From JAJTFW01 sp046160245 (GTDB lineage Bacteria > Bacteroidota > Bacteroidia > AKYH767-A > OLB10), in NCBI GenBank assembly GCA_046160245.1, contig JBJXGU010000267.1:1-46495 (forward strand): a stretch of 46,495 bases of DNA. Direction: 5' to 3'. Shown in pieces: positions 1 to 6,436 of this stretch. Both the position numbers and the translations under genes were made by a program. The notes under the pieces were generated by a model. That model searched no databases and was not told where the DNA came from. It was given only the letters and a program-made list of their open reading frames with translations. How positions within the stretch are numbered: the first letter of the stretch is position 1; each line of letters starts with the position of its first letter.

Positions 1-32
1 TAGCTTGTAGCTTGTAGCTTGTAGCTTGTAGC
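1..32. repeat. 7-bp tandem repeat, about 4.5 copies
   Basis: The window opens with TAGCTTG repeated four times in perfect register, followed by TAGC. The array may extend beyond the window edge, so the full copy number is unknown. It lies downstream of the minus-strand glutaryl-CoA dehydrogenase gene, outside any coding region. Confidence 0.95.
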
Positions 33-118
33 AAAAAGAAACCCCGAATTTTTTACATCCAAGGTTTCTATTATTACTTGTATTTTAATTTTACTTTTCT
101 ACCATCAGCAGGAAAAAA

Positions 119-1297
119 TTAATTGAAAGCATTGAATCCGGTTACATCCATACCCGTAATTAATAAATGGATATCATGCGTTCCTTCGTAGGTAATCACA
201 CTTTCTAAATTCATCATGTGACGCATAATTGGATATTCACCACTGATGCCCATACCGCCTAACATTTGTCGTGCTTCACGTGCAATTTGTAATGCCATGT
301 TTACATTGTTTCGCTTAGCCATGCTTATTTGTCCGGGAGTTGCACGGTTTTCGTTTTTCAAAACGCCAAGTCTCCACGTCAATAATTGCGCTTTAGTAAT
401 CTCGGTGATCATCTCTGCTAATTTTTTCTGTTGCAATTGAAATGCACCAATGGGTTTTCCAAATTGAATTCGCTCTTGAGAATAACGAAGAGCGGTATCG
501 TAACAATCCATGGCAGCACCAATCGCTCCCCATGCAATGCCGTAACGAGCAGAATTTAAACATCCCAACGGACCTTTTAATCCTTTTACATTTGGGAAAA
601 TATTTGCTTTGGGAACTTTTACATTATCGAAAACTAATTCGCCAGTAGCACTTGCACGCAACGACCATTTGTTATGCGTTTCAGGAGTAGTAAATCCTTC
701 CATTCCACGCTCTACCACCATTCCGCGAATGATACCTTCTTCGTCTTTTCCCCACACCACAGCGATGTCAGCAAAAGGAGCATTGCTGATCCACATCTTC
801 GCACCATTCAAAATAAAATGATCGCCTGCATCTTTGATGTTGGTAGTCATGCCCGACGGATTAGATCCATGATCCGGCTCTGTTAATCCAAAGCAACCCA
901 TCATTTCACCAGTAGCAAGCTTAGGTAAATATTTTTTACGCTGCTCTTCCGATCCGTATGTGTAGATGGGATACATCACAAGTGAACTTTGCACTGAAGC
1001 CGTTGAACGCACTCCCGAATCACCACGCTCAATTTCTTGCATAATGAGTCCGTAAGAGATTTGATCCATGCCGCCACCGCCGTATTCTGCAGGAATGTAC
1101 GGACCAAAGGCACCGATGCCCGCCAATCCTTTTATAATTTGAGTTGGAAACTCAGCGCGCTGAGCATAATCTTCAATAATTGGAGACACATCGCGCTTTA
1201 CCCATTCACGAACGGAGTCGCGCACAAGGCGATGTTCTTCGGTAAGTAGCTCATCCATGAGGTAATAATCATGGCCCTGGAAACGATCTTTTGACAT
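119..1297 (-). CDS. gcdH: Glutaryl-CoA dehydrogenase (acyl-CoA dehydrogenase family)
   Basis: 392 aa cytosolic flavoenzyme of the acyl-CoA dehydrogenase family. Known members of this branch oxidise and decarboxylate glutaryl-CoA to crotonyl-CoA in lysine/tryptophan breakdown. The middle region (GLTEPDHGSNPSGM, then WISNAPFADIAVVWGK and SLRASATGE) and the C-terminal TYEGTHDIH resemble glutaryl-CoA dehydrogenases much more than short-chain dehydrogenases. The predicted catalytic base is Glu371 in YEGTHD. Length is typical of the bacterial enzyme. The chosen start is ATG at 1297; a second Met at residue 14 is possible but would remove little. The gene stands alone, with a TAnnTTTG-type -7 box upstream at 1344-1351. 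No terminator is visible after the stop codon. The family is secure; glutaryl-CoA specificity is inferred from motif similarity. Confidence 0.92.
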   Translation of the reverse strand: MSKDRFQGHDYYLMDELLTEEHRLVRDSVREWVKRDVSPIIEDYAQRAEFPTQIIKGLAGIGAFGPYIPAEYGGGGMDQISYGLIMQEIERGDSGVRSTASVQSSLVMYPIYTYGSEEQRKKYLPKLATGEMMGCFGLTEPDHGSNPSGMTTNIKDAGDHFILNGAKMWISNAPFADIAVVWGKDEEGIIRGMVVERGMEGFTTPETHNKWSLRASATGELVFDNVKVPKANIFPNVKGLKGPLGCLNSARYGIAWGAIGAAMDCYDTALRYSQERIQFGKPIGAFQLQQKKLAEMITEITKAQLLTWRLGVLKNENRATPGQISMAKRNNVNMALQIAREARQMLGGMGISGEYPIMRHMMNLESVITYEGTHDIHLLITGMDVTGFNAFN

Positions 1298-1343
1298 AAT
1301 ACAGTTTTGCTTTTTCCCTTTTGATGGGATTCTTGTTGGGTCG

Positions 1344-1351
1344 CAAAAATA
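1344..1351 (-). promoter_or_regulatory. Candidate -7 promoter element for gcdH
   Basis: On the minus strand this reads TATTTTTG, a perfect match to the Bacteroidota TAnnTTTG -7 box, about 47 bp upstream of the gcdH ATG. A TTTG that could serve as the -33 element lies at 1377-1380, with a slightly long 25-nt spacer. That TTTG falls inside the right half of the inverted repeat at 1359-1386. Confidence 0.5.
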
Positions 1352-1358
1352 ACAAAAA

Positions 1359-1386
1359 CGAAGCTTAGAATGGGTTCAAAGCTTCG
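1359..1386. promoter_or_regulatory. Perfect 8-bp inverted repeat, candidate operator
   Basis: CGAAGCTT (1359-1366) and AAGCTTCG (1379-1386) form a perfect inverted repeat with a 12-nt spacer. It overlaps the presumed -33 region of the gcdH promoter and has no T-tract, so an operator is more likely than a terminator. Which regulator would bind is unknown. Confidence 0.4.
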
Positions 1387-1603
1387 GTAGTATTGATTAT
1401 CTGTGAGATGAAGTTTTTGACGCTCTCATTTTATACCCATTCCGAGTATGTTTTAGTTCAAAGTTGCGGGTTATATTGTTACCAGGACAATTTTAATAGC
1501 CGTTTAACAGCATTCTTTTATTGAATTATTTCTAAAAAATAGTAATGAAAAGTGACTTGGTGATGGGACTAAAATATATTTAGAGTTAGCAATAAATGAC
1601 GAA

Positions 1604-1630
1604 TCAATAAAAAGGCCTTACGGGGCCTTT
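1604..1630 (-). terminator. Rho-independent terminator of the first small secreted gene
   Basis: AAAGGCC (1611-1617) pairs perfectly with GGCCTTT (1624-1630) around a 6-nt loop. Read on the minus strand, the stem is followed by TTTTTATT. It lies 14 bp after the stop codon of the gene ending at 1645. Nearly the same hairpin follows the next paralogue at 2142-2161. Confidence 0.8.
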
Positions 1631-1644
1631 GAAAAAGGCATAGT

Positions 1645-2067
1645 TTACTCCATTAAACAAATAATCGAAATAAAATCATCAGAAATGAGAATGGGACAAT
1701 AGCCAGACTTAAGTATTACTTCGTCTCTTAATCCAAGTTTTCTGCTTACATCTACTGGCAACACCGTTCCTTCAGCAATTGGAAATTGTGTGAGTCGAAG
1801 TAATTCTTTTTCCAAATTTTCATGTAAAGTGTTTCTGTTGATGTGAATTTGAATTCTTTGTTCTTCCAAAGTTATTCCGGCATCAACAGTGCGAAAATTG
1901 AATTTCGGTGGAACAAAGCAAAGCCCAAGCCCACTTTCGCAGTCATTGGCATACGATGCAATATCGAAATGAAAGGTCCATGTGAAATTAAATTTTTCTA
2001 CTTGTGCAGAACTTGTTTTTGTGATTCCAACTAGAATCAACATGAGTAATAGGATGTTTTTTTTCAT
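1645..2067 (-). CDS. Small secreted protein, tandem family copy 1
   Basis: 140 aa, function not recognised. Residues 1-21 form a type I signal peptide ending SSA before Gln22, so the product is exported. The mature part has a Cys-rich motif of form C-E-S-G-L-G-L-C, then a segment V-L-P-V-D-V-S-R-K-L-G-L, then ISDDFISIIC near the C-terminus. The same pattern (CxxGxGxC, LPxDI, IxIxC) is seen in the neighbours at 2171-2587 and 2717-3139. The third Cys near the end is shared by these three copies. The mature domain looks mostly beta-stranded, without obvious catalytic residues. The gene has its own terminator. A structural or binding role at the cell surface is possible, but no function can be stated. 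Confidence 0.75.
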   Translation of the reverse strand: MKKNILLLMLILVGITKTSSAQVEKFNFTWTFHFDIASYANDCESGLGLCFVPPKFNFRTVDAGITLEEQRIQIHINRNTLHENLEKELLRLTQFPIAEGTVLPVDVSRKLGLRDEVILKSGYCPILISDDFISIICLME

Positions 2068-2141
2068 GAATTAATTTTTAAGAATGGTTAGCAAAATAAT
2101 TTCCTAAAAAATATTATTAATTTTTGTCGAATTAATTTTAC

Positions 2142-2161
2142 AAAAAGGCCTTACGGGGCCT
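2142..2161 (-). terminator. Terminator of the second small secreted gene
   Basis: AGGCC (2146-2150) pairs with GGCCT (2157-2161), with the same TTACGG loop as the hairpin at 1611-1630. On the minus strand the stem is followed by TTTTTG. The 17-base core AAGGCCTTACGGGGCCT is identical in both terminators, so the duplicated unit included its terminator. Confidence 0.75.
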
Positions 2162-2170
2162 GAGTACAAT

Positions 2171-2587
2171 TTATTCAATTGCACAAGTAATGGTAATGTA
2201 ATCATCAGAAATTTGGATGGGATAGCGCCCCGGAATGATGGTGACTTCTCTTGTCAATCCAATTTTATTTGTAATATCCATTGGAAGTGTCGTTTCTTCT
2301 TCAATGTTGAATTGAAGAAGGTGAAGCAGTTCATTTTCTAAAGATTCATTCATCGTGCTTCTGAGTAAATGAAATTGAATTTGATTATCTGTAGATGTGA
2401 CTGTGGCATCCACTTGTCTTTTGTTGGCTACGTTAAACGTTATGCAAATTCCTAATCCTCCATCACAATCTCTTTGGGGAGATGCAATCGTTAATTTGTA
2501 AGTGATTTTGGATCTATCTGCTTGTGCAACACATGTAAGAGAGAAGCTAAGCAGAAAAAGGAGTTGTAGTAAAATGTTTTTTTTCAT
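2171..2587 (-). CDS. Small secreted protein, tandem family copy 2
   Basis: 138 aa exported protein of unknown function, paralogous to the genes on both sides. Residues 1-14 (MKKNILLQLLFLLS) are identical to the copy at 2717-3139, while the mature parts have diverged strongly. Shared motifs: C-D-G-G-L-G-I-C, T-L-P-M-D-I-T-N-K-I-G-L, G-R-Y-P-I-Q-I-S-D-D-Y-I-T-I-T-C. The signal peptide probably ends at VAQA or nearby. A terminator follows at 2142-2161. The ATG at 2587 begins the signal peptide directly, so the start is well supported. Confidence 0.75.
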   Translation of the reverse strand: MKKNILLQLLFLLSFSLTCVAQADRSKITYKLTIASPQRDCDGGLGICITFNVANKRQVDATVTSTDNQIQFHLLRSTMNESLENELLHLLQFNIEEETTLPMDITNKIGLTREVTIIPGRYPIQISDDYITITCAIE

Positions 2588-2599
2588 AAGATGGGTTTT
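2546..2599. repeat. 54-bp near-identical repeat, copy A (see 3098-3151)
   Basis: This covers the start codon, first 14 codons and about 12 bp of leader of the second secreted-protein gene. It matches 3098-3151 in 53 of 54 positions; the one mismatch is just upstream of the ATG (2588 versus 3140). The coding sequences beyond it are clearly different. Confidence 0.95.
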
Positions 2600-2716
2600 T
2601 TTAAATGAATGATGAATTCGTTATTTTAAATAGTATAATCGTTAATCTGGGTTTTTAATGAATAAATTATAAAGGAAGTGGACTTGCAATATTTTTAAAA
2701 AAAACCTAGTTTTAAA

Positions 2717-3139
2717 TTATTTGAAGTCACAGGTTATTGTAATAAAGTTGTCGTGAATTTCAATTGGATAATAGCCAGGAATTATTTCTATTGAAGTATT
2801 CTGCCTAAGATAACGAGTAATATCCATTGGCAAAATAGTCTCCACATCAATAGAAAATCTACTTTTTTGCATTAACTCACGCTCTAGTTCTTCGCTCATT
2901 GATGCTCTTTGAAGGTTGAATTGAATCTGTTTTTCTAATAGAGTTATTTCCGCTTCTACGTTTCGTCTGGAGAACCCTAGCAATTCAAAGCAGATTCCTG
3001 AGCCACTTTCACAGAAAGTAAGTGCAGAAGTCAGTCTAAAATAAAAATATCTTATAGGCTTTGTATTCTTAGATATTGCTTCATGCGATATCAAAATGCT
3101 AAGCAGAAAAAGGAGTTGTAGTAAAATGTTTTTTTTCAT
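2717..3139 (-). CDS. Small secreted protein, tandem family copy 3
   Basis: 140 aa exported protein of unknown function. It has the same N-terminal 14 residues as the copy at 2171-2587, then its own sequence. Family motifs: C-E-S-G-S-G-I-C, I-L-P-M-D-I-T-R, G-Y-Y-P-I-E-I and F-I-T-I-T-C close to the end. The signal peptide cleavage site is less clear here (around HEA or AIS). No hairpin terminator follows its stop codon, unlike copies 1 and 2, so read-through into copy 2 is possible. The lipoprotein gene at 3181-3828 is only 41 bp upstream and may share its transcript. Confidence 0.75.
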   Translation of the reverse strand: MKKNILLQLLFLLSILISHEAISKNTKPIRYFYFRLTSALTFCESGSGICFELLGFSRRNVEAEITLLEKQIQFNLQRASMSEELERELMQKSRFSIDVETILPMDITRYLRQNTSIEIIPGYYPIEIHDNFITITCDFK

Positions 3140-3151
3140 GAGATGGGTTTT
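3098..3151. repeat. 54-bp near-identical repeat, copy B (see 2546-2599)
   Basis: Second copy of the leader plus signal-peptide block, 53/54 identical to 2546-2599. It includes the start codon of the third secreted-protein gene. Confidence 0.95.
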
Positions 3152-3180
3152 AAAGGTTTATATTTATTTTATGTTTTAAT

Positions 3181-3828
3181 TTATTTAAGTTCCATTTCTG
3201 ACTGAGCAAAAATGTTGTCGTTGTTGATGTAAATGATGCGATAGGGCTCATTGCATTTTTGCAAATTTTCTATTACAAGTTTATGGAGTCGTTTTGTTTC
3301 GCGTATCATGAATCGATTCCAGATAAATACAACCGTGTATGGCTCGTTTTTTCCAACTTTTTGTTTCTCATGATTTTTAAAGGCCTTCGCATGGTTAATT
3401 AATCTGTCGAAACTTAAAAGTGTATCTAAAGGTGCTGCAGTCTTTGGAGGAAAAGTTGCAAAGTTATTGTCAATATTCCAGTTTAACTTTGGATATCCAG
3501 GTGCATAGCAATTAATAAACCAGGCCTCTTGAAATTGATTGTGCCCATAATAAATGGCTTGAATGGATTGATAGTGATTTTTCTTTTCTTTACGGAAATG
3601 AAGAGTATCTTTTATATCCAAGAAATGAACGTAATTGGTATCAATCAAGTAGGCAAGATCTGCAGGCGCTTTCAGTTTTCTCAAGTAACGAGTATGAAGT
3701 TTTTCATCCATTACTTTAGGGTCTCTAATACCCATTTTTAATTTTATGAGCGTTATGCAACTACTTTGTGAAAGCATGGCTATTCCAAAGAACAAGTACA
3801 GAATATTTATTTTTAATTTTCTTTGCAT
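3181..3828 (-). CDS. Lipoprotein of unknown function, possible thioredoxin-like fold
   Basis: 215 aa. A hydrophobic N-terminus ends in LSQSSC at Cys23, a good lipobox, so this is probably a lipoprotein. It is not clearly similar to the four small secreted proteins around it. The C-terminal half has a strand-helix-strand pattern (YTVVFIWNRF, then a Lys-rich helix, then YRIIYINND) that resembles the core of redox-inactive thioredoxin-fold lipoproteins of Bacteroidota, but no CXXC is present. Only the lipoprotein call is firm. It sits between copies 3 and 4 of the secreted family in the same orientation, with a strong hairpin (3845-3874) just upstream of its start. Confidence 0.65.
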   Translation of the reverse strand: MQRKLKINILYLFFGIAMLSQSSCITLIKLKMGIRDPKVMDEKLHTRYLRKLKAPADLAYLIDTNYVHFLDIKDTLHFRKEKKNHYQSIQAIYYGHNQFQEAWFINCYAPGYPKLNWNIDNNFATFPPKTAAPLDTLLSFDRLINHAKAFKNHEKQKVGKNEPYTVVFIWNRFMIRETKRLHKLVIENLQKCNEPYRIIYINNDNIFAQSEMELK

Positions 3829-3844
3829 AAGTTTTTTTTTAAGA

Positions 3845-3874
3845 AGCCGGTAAGTGGTTCAATGCTTACCGGCT
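3845..3874. other. Perfect 10-bp hairpin between two minus-strand genes
   Basis: AGCCGGTAAG (3845-3854) and CTTACCGGCT (3865-3874) pair perfectly around a 10-nt loop. It lies after the stop of the gene at 3886-4335 and before the start of the lipoprotein gene at 3828. On the minus strand the stem is followed by CTTAAAAAAAAA rather than a T-tract, so it is not a textbook terminator. It could stabilise the upstream mRNA end or act in attenuation. Confidence 0.7.
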
Positions 3875-3885
3875 CAGGGTTATTG

Positions 3886-4335
3886 TTATTGGAAGATGGC
3901 ATTAAGCATTACCGTTCCCAAACGATTTCTCGTTTTATCGAGACGGTATTCGCCTTTGCGAATGGTGATTTTACTAAATCCTAATTCTTCGGATATTTCT
4001 TGTGGAAGAGTTTTGTCTTCGTATACATAAAAAATATTTTCGTTTTCTTCTGCTGGTGAGGTGTCGTTTATGATGTTCAGTTGAAGTTGACCTCGGACAG
4101 CTTGCACCTCTGCAATTCCTTCGCCAGTTTCCACCGTTTTTGTTCTGCCATGGAAGCGAATGCAAAGTCCTTTTTCTCCATCACAGCCATCTCCTGTAGC
4201 AGCTGGCTTTGATCGCGTGCCGAATACGAAACGAATTTTCTCGGCATTTTGTGCGTATGATTCAAGTGAAAGAAGGGCAAAGATTCCAAGGATGAAAATT
4301 ATTTTTTTAAAGTTGATAGATATAAGTGTTTTCAT
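3886..4335 (-). CDS. Small secreted protein, divergent family copy 4
   Basis: 149 aa. Signal peptide of about 29 residues ending YAQ. The mature part keeps C-D-G-E-K-G-L-C and the later T-L-P-Q-E-I-S-E-E-L-G-F plus I-R-K-G-E-Y-R-L, so it belongs to the same family as the three copies downstream. It lacks the C-terminal third Cys and is the most divergent. It is probably the first gene of the minus-strand set, since about 670 bp of non-coding DNA lies upstream. Function unknown. Confidence 0.7.
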   Translation of the reverse strand: MKTLISINFKKIIFILGIFALLSLESYAQNAEKIRFVFGTRSKPAATGDGCDGEKGLCIRFHGRTKTVETGEGIAEVQAVRGQLQLNIINDTSPAEENENIFYVYEDKTLPQEISEELGFSKITIRKGEYRLDKTRNRLGTVMLNAIFQ

Positions 4336-4859
4336 AAGTGTTTTTTATTTTTTAAAGGTTTTTATAGAAAAATTTATTGTGAAACGTTTAGGCACGTCGG
4401 AGCCGATTCATAATGCTGTCATGACAGATTATAAAGCAATGCAGAAGTATCAGGTGCATTGCACCTAATACCTTCTTGCTAATACAGTATTCATTTTTTT
4501 GAGCATCTTTGGCAGTTTTTACATAAGGGTTTAGTTGTCCCTGCCGTTGTCGCTATTCGCTATCTATAAAAATTCTCTCTTCACAAAATGCTTAATTCGA
4601 AAACAAATGTAGACTAAGTATCTGACTTTCCAAATTTATTTCATCAAAGAAATGAACATGTAATTGTTAATTGGTTAATCAATGTTATTTTTCAAATATT
4701 ATTTTAAAGGCGAGGGACTTAAAAAAAGAAAAATTTCTCAAGTGCACTTTTGTGACCTCTTGTGCCTCTAGTGTTTTAAAAAACCATTCTAATTATTGAA
4801 ATTAGTGTTACTCGAAATGAATACAGATTATATCCAAATTAATGACCTAGCCTCTCCCC

Positions 4860-4875
4860 TCGCGAGGCTTCGCGA
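4860..4875. repeat. 16-bp palindromic word, present inverted at 43867-43882
   Basis: TCGCGAGGCTTCGCGA is a near-palindrome: TCGCGA arms around AGGC/GCTT. Its exact reverse complement occurs at 43867-43882, 39 kb away, also in non-coding DNA. It lies in a larger GC-rich palindromic block that continues to about 4898. Confidence 0.85.
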
Positions 4876-4951
4876 CCTCTCCAGAGGCGAGGAGTTAAAG
4901 AAAGATAAAGTTTCTATAGTGACCTTTAGTGCTCTCTTGTGACCTCTAGTG

Positions 4952-4970
4952 CCTGCCTGCTGCAGGCAGG
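4952..4970. repeat. Perfect 9-bp inverted repeat with 1-nt centre
   Basis: CCTGCCTGC, T, GCAGGCAGG. Near-perfect palindrome in non-coding DNA just downstream of the methyltransferase stop codon. No adjacent T-tract in the useful orientation, so I class it as an extragenic palindrome rather than a terminator. Confidence 0.8.
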
Positions 4971-5008
4971 TTAAAAAAAGTTATATGATAAAGGAATTCA
5001 TCATCCAA

Positions 5009-5641
5009 CTACAATTTCTTTGCAATTAGTATAGTGTGCAACTCTTGTTTTGAATTCGCATCTCCATAGTTGACATGCAACATTTGTGGAGCTTCAAATC
5101 CAGCATCCATAATTCCTTTTGTTAGCACATTCAATTCATGAAAATAAAAATACGTGCGATCACCCGTGCTAGCAGCAAGAAACCCCGATAGTGTTGGATC
5201 CCCTTCTACAAAACTTATATAAAGAATTCCGTTGTTGTTTAAGAGTGCAGATGCATCAATAATGAATTGAATACTTTCTTCGCTTGATAAATATGGTAAA
5301 CAAAATCCAGCAATAATTCCATCAAAGGATTTGTTTAATTTCAAAATATCGCGAGCATCCATCACTTCAAATTGTGCTGTCGGGTTATTTTTTTGAGCCA
5401 ACATGATCATCGACTCGGAAAAATCAATTCCATACATTGAAAAGTCATTTCGTAATGTCAGCAATTGTTTGGAGATATTTCCTGGACCACAGCCTATCTC
5501 TAAAACGGAGGCCTTCGACTTTTCAATGGCAGCACAAAATAAAACATAGCTTTCATTATACATTTCCAAGTCCATAAATTTTTCCTGATAAAGTTGTGCA
5601 ACTTTATTCCAAGTGTTAAGCGTTTCTTGGTGCGGATTCAT
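5009..5641 (-). CDS. Class I SAM-dependent methyltransferase
   Basis: 210 aa cytosolic enzyme. Motif I is VLEIGCGPG at about residues 46-54, the glycine-rich SAM-binding loop, followed by an acidic residue in MYGIDFSES (end of strand 2) and motif FEVMDARDI (adenine contact region). Length and order fit the small Methyltransf_11/25 type. The substrate cannot be read from the sequence. It is single, on the minus strand, divergent from the metal island. The start is ATG at 5641, since no in-frame upstream start is better placed. Confidence 0.85.
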   Translation of the reverse strand: MNPHQETLNTWNKVAQLYQEKFMDLEMYNESYVLFCAAIEKSKASVLEIGCGPGNISKQLLTLRNDFSMYGIDFSESMIMLAQKNNPTAQFEVMDARDILKLNKSFDGIIAGFCLPYLSSEESIQFIIDASALLNNNGILYISFVEGDPTLSGFLAASTGDRTYFYFHELNVLTKGIMDAGFEAPQMLHVNYGDANSKQELHTILIAKKL

Positions 5642-6019
5642 AGTGAACGAATTTTACAATGGAAGAATTTGGAAATAAATATATGAACTTATTCCTTTTT
5701 GTACTTTACAACTTGTGGTACTTTAGAAAAGTATTGGAAATAATTTATTCATGTTTAAAGGCCATCTCTTTTATAACTGGTAACAACCGGACTCAATCTT
5801 CCCAAAATTTATTTTTACGATTTTTTGGCCTTTATTTCATTTGTGAACGATGTTAGCTTGGTTTTAATGAAAATATTAGGTGATTGATTTACTTTCAGCC
5901 GGCCACGAACAAAAGGTCTGACTTTATGATTCATCATTGATAATGCCTATTTATTACGCATATAACTATTATTTCTAGCTTTTTTAGACTTTTTAACTTA
6001 AAACGCATATATTTGACAC
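5642..6019. other. Divergent intergenic region before the metal island
   Basis: About 380 bp between the methyltransferase and the first gene of the metal island. A 9-bp direct repeat ACGCATATA occurs at 5956-5964 and 6003-6011. A perfect TAnnTTTG box is at 6008-6015. A 65-codon plus-strand reading frame here (5659-5856) has no recognisable features and I do not call it. Confidence 0.6.
6008..6015 (+). promoter_or_regulatory. Candidate -7 element close to the first island gene
   Basis: TATATTTG is a perfect TAnnTTTG box, but it ends only 4 bp before the GTG at 6020. If used, transcription would start in or just after the start codon, implying a leaderless mRNA or a later start. No clear -33 TTTG is seen at the expected distance. 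It overlaps the second copy of the ACGCATATA repeat. Confidence 0.3.
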
Positions 6020-6340
6020 GTGAAAGTTTTAACTCTTATATTCAGTTTTTACTTGTTGGCCATGGCTGTAAGGCCTTGCAGTGACATAAAGGACTGTGAT
6101 TTTCAGGATGTTAAGAGAGATATTTACACCACCTCCGAGCATTCTGATCATGAAAGTGGCAATGAAAATTGCTCCCCTTTTTGCATTTGTGCCTGTTGTG
6201 GACAATCTATTACCAATATTTTTTATCCCTCTACGATTTACAGACTTAAACCTGTTGTAGAAGAGATTTTTCCTATTTACTATACTTCTTTTTTTTCAGA
6301 AGTTTATTTGTCTATTTGGCAACCGCCAAAAATTAGTTAA
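6020..6340 (+). CDS. Cys/His-rich small exported protein, DUF6660-like
   Basis: 106 aa starting at GTG. Residues 1-17 are hydrophobic and signal-peptide-like. The exported part has a Cys/Asp stretch (CSDIKDCD), a His cluster (SEHSDHESGNENC) and the motif CSPFCICACCGQ, followed by a C-terminus ending IWQPPKI. I recall this layout as that of DUF6660 proteins, which sit next to CzcA/CusA-type efflux genes in Bacteroidota; that assignment is from memory. A periplasmic metal-binding or sensing role is inferred from the ligands and position, 96 bp before the first RND gene. Start uncertainty: GTG at 6020 with a promoter-like box immediately upstream, or Met15 at 6062, which would destroy the signal peptide. 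Confidence 0.65.
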   Translation: MKVLTLIFSFYLLAMAVRPCSDIKDCDFQDVKRDIYTTSEHSDHESGNENCSPFCICACCGQSITNIFYPSTIYRLKPVVEEIFPIYYTSFFSEVYLSIWQPPKIS

Positions 6341-6352
6341 TGAATCTATAGT

Positions 6353-6370
6353 GTTCTGCTAATTCAGAAC
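6353..6370. promoter_or_regulatory. Inverted repeat upstream of the RND pump, copy 1
   Basis: GTTCTG (6353-6358) and CAGAAC (6365-6370) form a perfect 6-bp inverted repeat with a 6-nt spacer, 67 bp before the pump start codon. No T-tract follows, so an operator is more likely than a terminator. Confidence 0.35.
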
Positions 6371-6377
6371 GAACCTA

Positions 6378-6401
6378 CTTGCTGTATATACACACAGTAA
6401 G
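6378..6401. promoter_or_regulatory. Inverted repeat upstream of the RND pump, copy 2
   Basis: CTTGCTGT (6378-6385) and ACAGTAAG (6394-6401) form an 8-bp inverted repeat with one G-T pair and an 8-nt AT-rich spacer. It lies between the repeat at 6353-6370 and the start codon at 6437. It could be an operator for a metal regulator encoded elsewhere. Confidence 0.35.
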
Positions 6402-6436
6402 AAGAACTGTATTTATTCATTAAAATTATTAATAGA

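Larger units (their letters stand above)
1298..1644. other. Intergenic region upstream of gcdH
   Basis: About 350 bp without a credible gene. It holds the gcdH promoter candidate and inverted repeat (1344-1386) on one side and the terminator hairpin of the neighbouring secreted-protein gene (1604-1630) on the other. I see nothing further in 1390-1600. Confidence 0.7.
4708..4980. repeat. Pair of imperfect composite direct repeats
   Basis: Copy 1 (about 4708-4783) runs AGGCGAGG, a poly-A stretch, TTTCT, then GTGACCTCTTGTGCCTCTAG and TTTTAAAAAA. Copy 2 (about 4885-4980) repeats the same order with small changes and an extra palindrome inserted before the final TTAAAAAAAG. Short GTG(A/C)CCTCTAGTG words recur inside both. 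Confidence 0.7.
4336..5008. other. Repeat-rich intergenic region
   Basis: About 670 bp without a credible gene. It contains two imperfect copies of a composite direct repeat (about 4708-4783 and 4885-4980), a GC-rich palindrome cluster at 4851-4898 in otherwise AT-rich DNA, and a 9-bp inverted repeat at 4952-4970. These look like dispersed extragenic repeats of the type common in Bacteroidota genomes. Confidence 0.7.

Noticed and set aside
4160..4468. 102-codon plus-strand frame
   Set aside because: It is antisense to the small secreted gene at 3886-4335 and shows no protein-like features.
4952..4970. Palindrome as terminator of the methyltransferase gene
   Set aside because: On the transcribed minus strand no T-tract follows the stem, so it does not meet the usual terminator pattern.
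5659..5856. 65-codon plus-strand reading frame
   Set aside because: It begins inside the divergent promoter region, has no recognisable motif or ribosome-binding site, and is AT-rich with mixed composition. Likely a chance frame.
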